A stretch of 9,705 nt of DNA from Patescibacteria group bacterium (GTDB lineage: Bacteria; Patescibacteriota; Doudnabacteria; UBA920; 2-01-FULL-50-11): assembly GCA_023485925.1 (NCBI GenBank), contig JAMDAJ010000020.1, forward strand, positions 1-9,705, read 5' to 3'. Positions within the stretch are counted from its first letter, which is position 1. Each line of letters begins with the position of its first letter. Under the pieces are notes generated by a model. The model saw nothing but the letters and a program-made list of their open reading frames with translations. It had not been told where the DNA came from and did no database searches. The position numbers were made by a program, and so were the translations under genes. Positions 1 through 6,390 of this stretch are shown here, one piece after another.

Positions 1-71
1 TCAGCGCTTTTTGCACCGCTTTGAAAGAGCTTTCCATTAAACTCGACGTGCCCAAAAAAACCAGTAAATAA
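1..71 (+). CDS. 3' end of an unidentified gene (partial)
   Basis: An open frame (codons starting at base 3) runs in from the left edge and stops at TAA 69-71. Only 22 residues are visible, ending in DVPKKTSK. That is too little to identify the product, and the last residues are a basic tail. The stop lies 6 bases before the start of the YbaK-like gene, on the same strand, so the two are probably cotranscribed. The alternative is that this is a chance frame: the other two frames have stops within the first 40 bases, which favours this one only weakly. Confidence 0.5.
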   Translation, partial: SAFCTALKELSIKLDVPKKTSK

Positions 72-77
72 AAAACT

Positions 78-590
78 ATGCCAACAAAAACTCGCAAAGC
101 AAAAATAACGACCAAGATAAAAAAACAGTTGAATAAATTGGCCAAATATCTGGATGAGGCCAAAGTGAAGTACGATCTTTTGGAACACAAGGTCGTTTAC
201 ACCGCTCACGATCTGGCCGCCACTACCAAACGCAACATCAACGCTATTGCCAAGGTGGTTTTGGTCAAGAGTGAAAAAGGCCTGGCGCTTGTTATTGTGC
301 CGGCCGGCAAATACGTCGATTTCAAAGCGGTGCAAAAAGCGCTGAAAGTGAAAAAAATTTCCATAGCCAAAGAATCGGATATCGCAAAATACTTAAAGAC
401 CAAAATCGGCCTGCTACATCCCTTTGGCAATCTCTATAAAATTCCGACCTTAATCGACAAAGGATTTTCTAAAGCCAGAAAATTCGTCGCCGCCGCCGGC
501 ACTTACACCGAATCAGTGGAAGTGGCTTTGAACGACTTTGAAAAGCTCGCCCAGCCGATAAAAGGCGTTTTCGGCAAAAGTAAAAAGTAA
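78..590 (+). CDS. YbaK/EbsC-type aminoacyl-tRNA deacylase-like protein
   Basis: This 170-residue protein carries a YbaK/ProX-type editing domain. The family hydrolyses mischarged aminoacyl-tRNAs (such as Cys- or Ala-tRNAPro) in the cytoplasm. The domain spans about residues 30-160. Visible signs are AIAKVVLVK (57-65), which holds the conserved lysine (K59), the loop GLLHPFG (111-117) followed by KIPTLID, and the C-terminal AGTYTESVEVAL (140-151). The family is usually 150-165 residues long; the extra length is a Lys-rich N-terminal extension (about 1-28) and a basic C-terminus (KSKK), which might help bind RNA. The ATG at 78 follows the upstream stop by 6 bases and has no clear Shine-Dalgarno, only an A-rich leader. 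The gene ends 6 bases before scpA. Which amino acid is cleared cannot be told from sequence. Confidence 0.85.
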   Translation: MPTKTRKAKITTKIKKQLNKLAKYLDEAKVKYDLLEHKVVYTAHDLAATTKRNINAIAKVVLVKSEKGLALVIVPAGKYVDFKAVQKALKVKKISIAKESDIAKYLKTKIGLLHPFGNLYKIPTLIDKGFSKARKFVAAAGTYTESVEVALNDFEKLAQPIKGVFGKSKK

Positions 591-596
591 AGCCGC

Positions 597-1298
597 ATGG
601 CTTATCAGGTCCAAACCGCAAAATACCAGGGGCCGCTGGAAGTTTTACTGCAACTCATCGAGGAGCAAAAACTGGAAATCACCGATATCGCGCTAGCGCA
701 GGTGACGGCCCAATTTTTGGACTATATCAAAACCCTCACCGCGCCCGATCCGAATTTGCTGGCAGACTTTCTCACTATTGCCAGCAAGCTTCTTGTAATC
801 AAATCCAAAACCCTGCTCCCCTCGCTAGAAGAAGAACTGGAGGAAGAGGAAGGGGGCCCGAGCTTAGCGGAACAGCTTATCATTTTCAAAAGATTCAAAC
901 TGGTGGCTAGGCATCTGCAAGTCGTCGAAGCTCGGGGCCGCTACGCTTTTACCCGCGAGGGTAATATCACCGATTACGTGGCTTTTTATCCCGACCATAC
1001 GGTCACCGCTGACCGGCTCAAGGCGGCGATGATGGCGCTGGCAAAAAGTCTGGAAGAAATAACCAAACTGCCCAAGCAGTTGGTGAAGGAGGTCATCTCC
1101 ATTTCCGAAAAAATCAAAGATCTGCAAAAACATTTAAGCCAGCGCCTGGAGATGAAGCTTTCGGAAGCTCTGCAGAAGAAAACCAAAACCGAGATCATCG
1201 TTACTTTCCTTGCGATGCTGGAACTGGTCAAGCAACGGATATTCTCCGTGGAGCAGGAAGAATTGTTCGCGGAAATTACCATCAAAAAGCGTGCCTAG
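597..1298 (+). CDS. scpA: Segregation and condensation protein A (ScpA kleisin)
   Basis: ScpA is the kleisin subunit that bridges the SMC heads and, with ScpB, forms the bacterial condensin that compacts and separates replicated chromosomes. The 233-residue length is normal for the family. The N-terminal SMC-neck-binding part shows GPLEVLLQLIEEQKLEITDI (12-31) and FLTIASKLLVIKSKTLLP (58-75), both classic ScpA blocks. An acidic linker EEELEEEEGG (78-87) follows, where many ScpA proteins are also acidic. The C-terminal winged helix (about 155-233) contains EIIVTFLAMLELVKQ (199-213) and ends with FAEITIKK. The ATG at 597 sits 6 bases after the deacylase stop with only a weak ribosome binding site, so translation probably depends on coupling. 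Its 3' end overlaps the next small gene by 8 bases. Confidence 0.95.
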   Translation: MAYQVQTAKYQGPLEVLLQLIEEQKLEITDIALAQVTAQFLDYIKTLTAPDPNLLADFLTIASKLLVIKSKTLLPSLEEELEEEEGGPSLAEQLIIFKRFKLVARHLQVVEARGRYAFTREGNITDYVAFYPDHTVTADRLKAAMMALAKSLEEITKLPKQLVKEVISISEKIKDLQKHLSQRLEMKLSEALQKKTKTEIIVTFLAMLELVKQRIFSVEQEELFAEITIKKRA

Positions 1299-1533
1299 TG
1301 ATAAACTCGCGCCCTATTTCCTCATCGCGCTTGGCGCCGCACTTATCGTCATCAGTTTTCCGAATATCCGAAGGCAAACCGTCGGCCGCCTGCAGGACTC
1401 TGAAATTTTGCCCAAAATCAACCTCAAGCCCCGCGACCAGGAAATTCTTTCCGGCGCCGGTCCCGATTTGAGTCTTCTTATCCTCGGCGTGGCGCTTGTC
1501 GCTTTAGGCGTAATCGAAATAATTTTCTCATGA
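1291..1533 (+). CDS. Small two-helix membrane protein between scpA and scpB
   Basis: This 80-residue protein is not recognised. The GTG start at 1291 is chosen because it lies inside the end of scpA (8-base overlap) and the frame then runs exactly to a stop that overlaps the scpB ATG by 4 bases (ATGA, 1530-1533). Longer versions would read deep into scpA. Two hydrophobic stretches are visible: about 8-24 (YFLIALGAALIVISF) and about 60-79 (LSLLILGVALVALGVIEIIF). Between them is a polar loop of about 35 residues with RR at 27-28 and several more basic residues, which by the positive-inside rule would face the cytoplasm. The overlaps on both sides imply translational coupling with the condensin subunits. 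No catalytic motif is visible. It could be a lineage-specific membrane partner of the operon or an unrelated passenger. Confidence 0.7.
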   Translation: MPSDKLAPYFLIALGAALIVISFPNIRRQTVGRLQDSEILPKINLKPRDQEILSGAGPDLSLLILGVALVALGVIEIIFS

Positions 1534-2180
1534 CCGACCTCAAATCAAAAATCGAATCCATTCTGTTCGCAGCCGGCCGGCCGGTAAAGCTTGTCGAGCT
1601 GGCGAGGAGTTTGCAGGCGGAGAAGGCTGACGTGATAGCGGCCATTGAACAGCTCAAACAGGCAGCCACCGAAAGCGGGATTGTTTTAGTGGAGAAAGAT
1701 GAAAAATACCAGCTGGCCACCCGCCCGGAAAACGCGAAAGTGGTCGGCGATTTTTTGAACGCCGAAGTCCGGGAAAAACTCACCGACGCAGCGGTGGAAA
1801 CGCTGGCCATCATCGTCTACAAACAGCCGATATCGCGCGCCGAGATCGAAGCCATCCGCGGCGTCAACTCCCAGTACATTTTAAGGCAGCTCTCCATCCG
1901 CGGCATGATAGAAAAAGAAGTTTCTTCCTCCGACGGCCGCCGCTACGTTTATTCCACCACTTTGGATTTCTTGCACCACATGGGGCTCAAAGATGTCAAA
2001 GACCTCCCGGATTTTGAAGAACTTACCAAAAGCGTCACCTTGGAAACACCCACTACTCCCGCCCCGGAACCGTCAAGCGCGCCCGCCCAAAACCTCGCGG
2101 CTGATGAGGAGAAGAGTGCCGGCCAAGCCGCGCCGGCGGAAGGAAATATCCCCTCAGGAAATTCTGATTTTTCGGTGTAA
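1530..2180 (+). CDS. scpB: Segregation and condensation protein B (ScpB)
   Basis: ScpB dimerises through winged-helix domains and binds the ScpA kleisin, completing the SMC-ScpAB condensin. The first winged helix is about residues 1-80 (KSKIESILFAAGRPV at the start). The second, about 81-165, contains the family signature AAVETLAIIVYKQPISRAEI (87-106) and IRGVNSQYILRQL (109-121), then GMIEKEVSSSDGRRYVYSTT. After about residue 168 the protein has a low-complexity tail rich in Pro, Ala, Ser and Glu to residue 216. Such tails vary in the family and are probably disordered. The ATG at 1530 overlaps the stop of the small membrane protein by 4 bases. It is the last gene of the operon, and a strong hairpin follows 50 bases after the stop. 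Confidence 0.95.
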   Translation: MTDLKSKIESILFAAGRPVKLVELARSLQAEKADVIAAIEQLKQAATESGIVLVEKDEKYQLATRPENAKVVGDFLNAEVREKLTDAAVETLAIIVYKQPISRAEIEAIRGVNSQYILRQLSIRGMIEKEVSSSDGRRYVYSTTLDFLHHMGLKDVKDLPDFEELTKSVTLETPTTPAPEPSSAPAQNLAADEEKSAGQAAPAEGNIPSGNSDFSV

Positions 2181-2230
2181 CACCCTGACTTTCCTTTCGT
2201 CTTTATAGTTGCTAACCCAATAGCAAAATC

Positions 2231-2258
2231 AAAAACCCCTTAGTGTGAAGGGGTTTTT
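2231..2258. terminator. Bidirectional hairpin terminator after scpB
   Basis: There is a perfect 11-bp inverted repeat, AAAAACCCCTT (2231-2241) with AAGGGGTTTTT (2248-2258), around a 6-base loop. The A/T-rich outer arms supply a U-tract in both directions, so it can end the scp operon from the left and the glycosyltransferase transcript from the right. A second, weaker stem (TTGCTA 2209-2214 with TAGCAA 2221-2226) lies just upstream, and a further T-run follows at 2266-2271. Confidence 0.85.
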
Positions 2259-2293
2259 GTGCGCCTTTTTTCAGAAAAAAAAATTCCACTCAT

Positions 2294-2317
2294 TTATCCA
2301 CAAGAAAGTTATCCACA
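2294..2317 (+). promoter_or_regulatory. Pair of consensus DnaA-box sequences
   Basis: The exact 9-mer TTATCCACA, the consensus DnaA box, occurs at 2294-2302 and again at 2309-2317. The starts are 15 bases apart and both are in the same orientation. They lie in the AT-rich spacer between two convergent genes. The second copy overlaps a 9-bp inverted repeat, AAGAAAGTT (2302-2310) with AACTTTCTT (2317-2325), whose loop is ATCCAC. A weaker relative, TTATCCAGC, is at 2350-2358. DnaA binding is inferred from the word alone; no dnaA or dnaN gene is in view. Confidence 0.4.
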
Positions 2318-2324
2318 ACTTTCT

Positions 2325-3059
2325 TCATCTTATCTCTTCGTACTCACTTTTATCCAGCACCCGCTTTTTATAAATCAGAGAAAAATAATTCTGCAGATAG
2401 ACTATGGTGGTACGAAAGACGCCCGCTTTTTTGAACCGCCGTGCGGAGGTGTAAACTTCGTAACGCGGATTGAAAAGCACGGTTCCGACCTTCAGCAAAC
2501 GGCGGCCGGTGTCGGTGTCGTCGCCATAAAATTTTAATGACGTATCAAATCCCCCGACTTGTGTGAGAGCCTGCCGCTTGATGACCATATTGCCGCCGAT
2601 CACAAAAGACGGGAGACGCAGTAGCCGCGTCGCCACGAACTGCCAGGTGGTGGCGACTATCCGATAGTAAAGCCAGCTTAAAATTTTAAGATACCCCGGG
2701 AAGTCGTAAAATAGATAGGGCCCGGAGATCGCCACGTATGCCGGCTTAGAACGTAATTTGGTCGTTACCCTCTCGGTCCAGCCCGCCGGCAGCCGGACAT
2801 CGGCATCCAGAAAAATGAGGATGTCGCCGGCCGAGGCTTCGAAACCCTTCTGGCGAGCCGGATTGGTGCCGACTTCCGACTGCTCGACCACTTTCACCTG
2901 CGGGAAGCCCCTCTCAACCACCTTGACCGTGGCGTCGGAACTTTTGTTATCGACAACGATGATTTCGAACGGCTCGCCGATCTTTTGCTGTGATATCGAA
3001 CGAAGACAATCAGCGATATACCGCTCCTCATTTTTTGCCGGGATGATGAATGAGATCAT
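2325..3059 (-). CDS. Family 2 glycosyltransferase
   Basis: This GT-A fold family 2 glycosyltransferase (244 residues) transfers a sugar from a nucleotide-activated donor, typically at the inner face of the membrane during cell-surface glycan synthesis. Motifs in order are the N-terminal strand ISFIIPAKNEERYI (2-15), VVDNKSSDAT (35-44), the metal-binding DxD within IFLDADVRLP (82-91, D85 and D87), GGNMVIKR (155-162), GGFD (169-172), and the catalytic-base region YGDDTDTGRRL (178-188). There is no clear transmembrane anchor, although 121-150 is rich in aromatic and aliphatic residues and may touch the membrane. The ATG at 3059 has only a weak upstream AGAAG as ribosome binding site. It lies 212 bases downstream of the membrane-anchored glycosidase on the same strand and may be the distal gene of that cluster or have its own promoter. 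Donor and acceptor are unknown. Confidence 0.88.
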   Translation of the reverse strand: MISFIIPAKNEERYIADCLRSISQQKIGEPFEIIVVDNKSSDATVKVVERGFPQVKVVEQSEVGTNPARQKGFEASAGDILIFLDADVRLPAGWTERVTTKLRSKPAYVAISGPYLFYDFPGYLKILSWLYYRIVATTWQFVATRLLRLPSFVIGGNMVIKRQALTQVGGFDTSLKFYGDDTDTGRRLLKVGTVLFNPRYEVYTSARRFKKAGVFRTTIVYLQNYFSLIYKKRVLDKSEYEEIR

Positions 3060-3072
3060 AAACAGAACTTCT

Positions 3073-3231
3073 AATTATTCTAATTAACCTAAGTATTCTA
3101 AGATAATTTCCGATTCCTAATGTTCAATCCAAGGTCGATGTTCCGACTTCCAGTTCCCAAAATTTAGCGTCGGGTATTGATTGGCATTAGTAATTCGACA
3201 TTAGACATTGTTTAGAACAATTAGAATAATT
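3073..3231. repeat. Nested inverted repeat in AT-rich spacer
   Basis: The 212-base gap between the glycosyltransferase and the glycosidase is bounded by a perfect 13-bp inverted repeat, AATTATTCTAATT (3073-3085) with AATTAGAATAATT (3219-3231). Shorter inverted pairs nest inside it: CTAATG (3117-3122) with CATTAG (3185-3190) and CCGAC (3143-3147) with GTCGG (3169-3173). Words such as TTCTAATT, ATTAG and TTAGA recur on both sides. No frame codes for anything recognisable. It resembles the decayed AT-rich spacer repeats often met in Patescibacteria genomes. A stem-loop role in RNA is possible but not shown. Confidence 0.5.
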
Positions 3232-3271
3232 GAGTGAATTAGAAATTCAAAAAAATCCGCTGCCAAACTAT

Positions 3272-4258
3272 CTACTGCCACAAACTCTTGGCTATCTCCC
3301 AATATTCCCCGACTCCCCGATTAACTTTCATATAATACCACCATTCGGCGCCCCACAAATAGGCCTCGTCAATGCCGGAATTTTGTGCATACTCTAAATT
3401 CGCTTTGAATTGCCAGGGCGATAAAGTCTTGAAATTCACTTCCGTGGAGTCATTGACCAACCCCGCCTGCCCCCAGGGCTCCGCTTGCAGCTCTGCGATG
3501 ATGATGTGTTTGAATCCGGAAAAGAACTGCACCAGTTTCCCTAAACGCGAATAATAAACGGGCGGGTACGGCCAAGCCGCCTGCCCCCAAGGGCCGTAAA
3601 CCCTGCGATACATGGTGGTGCCAAAAACATCGGCGGAGGCGGCGGCTTTAAACCACCAAGAAAGTTCGCCGGAATCGGTGAGGATGATTGGGCGGCTGTC
3701 CAGGGCCCGCACTTGGGCGATCTCCCCTTCCAAAACCGGCTTCTCTCCCACGGGGCAATTTCCGAACCACTTCACGTAAAATTCGTTTTCCACCTGCCAA
3801 CCGATGACGGCCGGCGAATTTTTATATCGCTTCACCACCCCGCGCACCAAAGCGAGGACCTTGGACTGCCGTTCCTTTTCCGAAAGTTTTTCGGCCCAAG
3901 AAGGCTGGTGGCACTCCGGCCAGCGCGGCTGGCGCAAACCCAAAGTGAGAATGACCTTAACACCACGGCTTTCGGCGTTTTTCATCATGAAGTCCAGATC
4001 GGAAAAATCGTAAATCCCGGGTTGGGTTTCGATCTCGTTCCAATAGGAACTCAACCGCAAGTTTGAAACCTCTAACTCGTCCAGAATCGACAGATAAGCC
4101 ACCTTCCAGTCCACCCCCAGACTTTTGGCGTAAGGCGCGGAGAAGCTTACGCCCCAGGTCATCTGCGGCACTTTCTGCCGTTCGCCGAAAGTAAAATACA
4201 CAACCGGAATCAAAATTACCAGCGTGAGCGCCAGAAAAATTTTTTTGAGAATGGCCAT
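3272..4258 (-). CDS. Membrane-anchored glycoside hydrolase (GH5/GH42-like TIM barrel)
   Basis: This 328-residue retaining-type glycosidase has a (beta/alpha)8 barrel of clan GH-A. A hydrophobic segment at about 7-23 (IFLALTLVILIPVVYF) after two lysines looks like a signal anchor, placing the enzyme outside the membrane. The barrel begins at about residue 35. Visible landmarks are NLRLSSYWNEIE (66-77), GVKVILTLGLRQPRWP (99-114), the acid/base block GWQVENE (153-159, probable acid/base E159 after N158), and IIIAELQAEPWG (252-263, probable nucleophile E256), then an aromatic strand YLWGAEWWYY near the end. ATG 4258 is preferred: it follows the EamA stop by 4 bases and puts the lysines just before the helix. 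A TTG at 4270 would add MPEN and overlap by 8 bases. The substrate is not evident; family 5 or 42 is uncertain. Confidence 0.82.
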   Translation of the reverse strand: MAILKKIFLALTLVILIPVVYFTFGERQKVPQMTWGVSFSAPYAKSLGVDWKVAYLSILDELEVSNLRLSSYWNEIETQPGIYDFSDLDFMMKNAESRGVKVILTLGLRQPRWPECHQPSWAEKLSEKERQSKVLALVRGVVKRYKNSPAVIGWQVENEFYVKWFGNCPVGEKPVLEGEIAQVRALDSRPIILTDSGELSWWFKAAASADVFGTTMYRRVYGPWGQAAWPYPPVYYSRLGKLVQFFSGFKHIIIAELQAEPWGQAGLVNDSTEVNFKTLSPWQFKANLEYAQNSGIDEAYLWGAEWWYYMKVNRGVGEYWEIAKSLWQ

Positions 4259-4262
4259 GTTT

Positions 4263-5156
4263 TCAGGCAATCAAGAGCAGGCCGGCGCTGATAAAAATCA
4301 AAGAAACCAATTTGATGGTCACCGCCGCCCGGGAGAAATCCTCGTCCAAAATTTTGGGATAGGCGCTCGATACGCTCCAGGTCAAAATGAACAGGAATGC
4401 AAACTGGGTGCCCTGAAGGGCGTTCACGATTGTGACACTGCCCAAACTCACGGAATAATTCTGCAGAATCCCGCCGGCTGCGGCCAGAAGTTGGCCGAGC
4501 ACGAAGACCAGGCGCGAACCTCCCTGAGAAGCTTTTGCGCTCGCGAGAATATCTTTACGCACTGCCGAAGATAAGAGCAGGCTCAGCGCTGCGGCGACCA
4601 TGCCCAAGCGCGTCCAAATAAGTCCCGATACGAACGACTGCTCCAAATACACCGCTTTCGCAAGCGTGAACGATAAAGCGAACCCCACCGCTGAAAGCGC
4701 AGCGAATTTTAACCACTGCCGACTGGATAGGCGCCTTTCTTCCGGCCAGCTGATAAGCAATGTGCCAATCACTAGCACCAAAAGACCCCAAACCTCGCGC
4801 GCCGCCAGCCGCTCGCCGACGATTATGAAGCTGGCGGCAAATGTCACCACGGGCACCAGCGCGCCGATAGCCGGCAAAACGCGCGACACGTCTTCGCGCT
4901 TGAGAGCCGAAAACAGCCAGACCATGGCGTAGACGAACAGCGCGCCCGAAAGCAGCGCCAAACCCAAAACCTTAAGACTTGGCATGGCCAGACCGAACGG
5001 AAAAAGCAACAATGACAACCCGGAAAGCAAGCCGATATAAAACGCGTACGTGCCCGGCTTTTTGACGCTGCGCTTTAACAGGAACTTGTCGATAACGGAA
5101 TTTACCGCAAAAGCCAGATAAGCGACAATGGCGAAAATTACGTATCCCTTGATCAT
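4263..5156 (-). CDS. EamA/DMT-superfamily transporter
   Basis: This 297-residue integral membrane protein is built almost wholly of hydrophobic helices, about ten in number, in two EamA repeats (about 1-136 and 148-297). This is the drug/metabolite transporter pattern. Typical signs are the first helix YVIFAIVAYLAFAVNSVIDKF, the block LKREDVSRVLPAIGALVPV (85-103), and IIVGERLAAREVWGLLVLVI (111-130), where the family shows GE followed by a helix. The second half ends with a helix at about 281-297 running to the C-terminus. Members export or import small metabolites such as amino acids, sugars or nucleotide sugars; the cargo cannot be predicted here. Its ATG overlaps the stop of the family 1 glycosidase by 4 bases (ATGA), and the membrane-anchored glycosidase follows 4 bases after its own stop. 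It therefore sits between two glycosidases, which hints at a glycan-derived cargo. Confidence 0.88.
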   Translation of the reverse strand: MIKGYVIFAIVAYLAFAVNSVIDKFLLKRSVKKPGTYAFYIGLLSGLSLLLFPFGLAMPSLKVLGLALLSGALFVYAMVWLFSALKREDVSRVLPAIGALVPVVTFAASFIIVGERLAAREVWGLLVLVIGTLLISWPEERRLSSRQWLKFAALSAVGFALSFTLAKAVYLEQSFVSGLIWTRLGMVAAALSLLLSSAVRKDILASAKASQGGSRLVFVLGQLLAAAGGILQNYSVSLGSVTIVNALQGTQFAFLFILTWSVSSAYPKILDEDFSRAAVTIKLVSLIFISAGLLLIA

Positions 5157-6385
5157 GCGGAAAGAGAGTTATTTTTACAAATTGAAGCATAAGCGCGGGC
5201 GGAGTCCCGCACCGTCCGTTTTTGCGTGGCGTAATCCACCGCGACGAGGCCAAAGCGCGGGCGGAAACCATGATGCCACTCAAAATTATCGATCAATGAC
5301 CAATGAAGATAACCGCGCACGTTCACGCCGCGGGCGATGGCGCGCTGCACATAACGCAGATGATCTTTAATGAATTTTTCGCGCCGGGTGTCGGCGGCGT
5401 CGGCCACCCCGTTCTCCGTGATATAAACCGGCTTGCGATATCTCTTCAAACCAACCAATACCCGCTCGATGCCCTCCGGATGAATGCCCCAGCCCAGGTC
5501 GCTTGTCTCGTGGCGGCTTTGGCTCTGCATGCGCCGGCCCCACCAGGCAAGGTGCACGTGATTATAATAGTTGACGCCGATAAAATCACAAAACTTCACG
5601 GTCCGGTTCAGGACGTACTCATTGGCGACATAGTGAAAAAACAGACGGTTAAAACTGCTCAAAACATTCACCGCCACAACGTCCAAAAGATGGTAAGCCA
5701 AGCCCACGGGCTTGGTGCTCTGTTTTTTCAGCACTGCGTAAGTCCTGCGGTGAGCGGCAATGAGGTTATTCACCACCCGAAAGGATTCGCGCAAACTTTT
5801 GTGTTGCGGCGGATAAATGCCGAAATAATAAGCGTGCGAGGTGTAAATTTCCGGCTCGTTCAAGGTCAGCCAAAAATCCACGTAAGGGTCAAGCTTTGCC
5901 GCAAGTTTCTCCACGTAAGCGACAAAGCGGTCAACATTCCCAGGTTGAGCGAACCCGCCGCTTTCGGCAAACCACAAAGGCAGGGTGAAGTGGAACAGGG
6001 TCACAAAAGTTTTCAAGCCGTGCTTTTGGGCCGATTTCAAAACCTCCACGTAATGCCGGACTTCCTCCCCCCGCCATTCCCCGGATTTGGGCTCGATCCG
6101 CGCCCATTCCACCGAGATGCGAATGGCATTTTGATTCAAGCTCTCGGCCAAAGCGAAATCGGAATCGTAACGATGATAAAAATCGCAGGCTTCGCCGGAA
6201 CGATGGTCCTCCAGACTTTTCCCCCGCGCCTTCAATGCGGCGGCGCGACCCGCGGAGTTTTCCCAGGCCCACCAATCGGAATTGACATTGTTCCCTTCCG
6301 TCTGGTGCGCCGAGATGGCACTGCCCCATAAAAAATCTTTGGGGAAGCGGACGGGTTGATCGGAAATTTTGTTTTTAGTCGACAT
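5153..6385 (-). CDS. Family 1 glycoside hydrolase (beta-glycosidase), archaeal-type
   Basis: This 410-residue GH1 enzyme hydrolyses beta-linked glucosides or galactosides with retention. The N-terminal signature is FLWGSAISAHQTEG (18-31, Q28 for sugar binding), followed by NSDWWAWE (35-42). Then come FVTLFHFTLPLWF (127-139, H132), the acid/base block LTLNEPE (174-180, E177), the nucleophile block YITENGVAD (321-329, E324), and GYLHWSLIDNFEW (358-370) with GFRPRFGLVAVD (373-384). The NSDWWAWE segment and the TENGVAD...RGYLHWSL spacing resemble archaeal enzymes such as Sulfolobus LacS more than Thermotoga or Bacillus beta-glucosidases, from memory of those sequences. At 410 residues it is shorter than the usual 440-490. 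No signal peptide or membrane helix is seen, so it is predicted to be cytoplasmic. It starts 5 bases after the deacetylase stop with no Shine-Dalgarno, suggesting reinitiation. Confidence 0.95.
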   Translation of the reverse strand: MSTKNKISDQPVRFPKDFLWGSAISAHQTEGNNVNSDWWAWENSAGRAAALKARGKSLEDHRSGEACDFYHRYDSDFALAESLNQNAIRISVEWARIEPKSGEWRGEEVRHYVEVLKSAQKHGLKTFVTLFHFTLPLWFAESGGFAQPGNVDRFVAYVEKLAAKLDPYVDFWLTLNEPEIYTSHAYYFGIYPPQHKSLRESFRVVNNLIAAHRRTYAVLKKQSTKPVGLAYHLLDVVAVNVLSSFNRLFFHYVANEYVLNRTVKFCDFIGVNYYNHVHLAWWGRRMQSQSRHETSDLGWGIHPEGIERVLVGLKRYRKPVYITENGVADAADTRREKFIKDHLRYVQRAIARGVNVRGYLHWSLIDNFEWHHGFRPRFGLVAVDYATQKRTVRDSARAYASICKNNSLSA

Positions 6386-6390
6386 ATCTG

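Noticed and set aside
1210..1290. Upstream extension of the small membrane protein into scpA
   Set aside because: The frame is open from an ATG at 1210, but the extra 27 residues would lie wholly within scpA, are polar and Trp/Arg-rich, and the GTG at 1291 gives normal operon overlap.
2302..2325. Intrinsic terminator of the glycosyltransferase gene
   Set aside because: The 9-bp stem is AT-rich and its T-tract on the minus strand begins about 18 bases later (2283-2275), too far for a normal terminator; the hairpin at 2231-2258 is a better candidate.
2259..2537. 92-codon frame on the plus strand after the scp terminator
   Set aside because: It begins inside the terminator region, passes through the DnaA-box spacer, and then runs antisense to the glycosyltransferase; no ribosome binding site or domain.
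5303..6331. 342-codon open frame on the plus strand
   Set aside because: It lies fully antisense to the family 1 glycosidase, whose catalytic motifs are intact. The translation has no recognisable domain, and a long open antisense frame is common opposite GC-biased codons.
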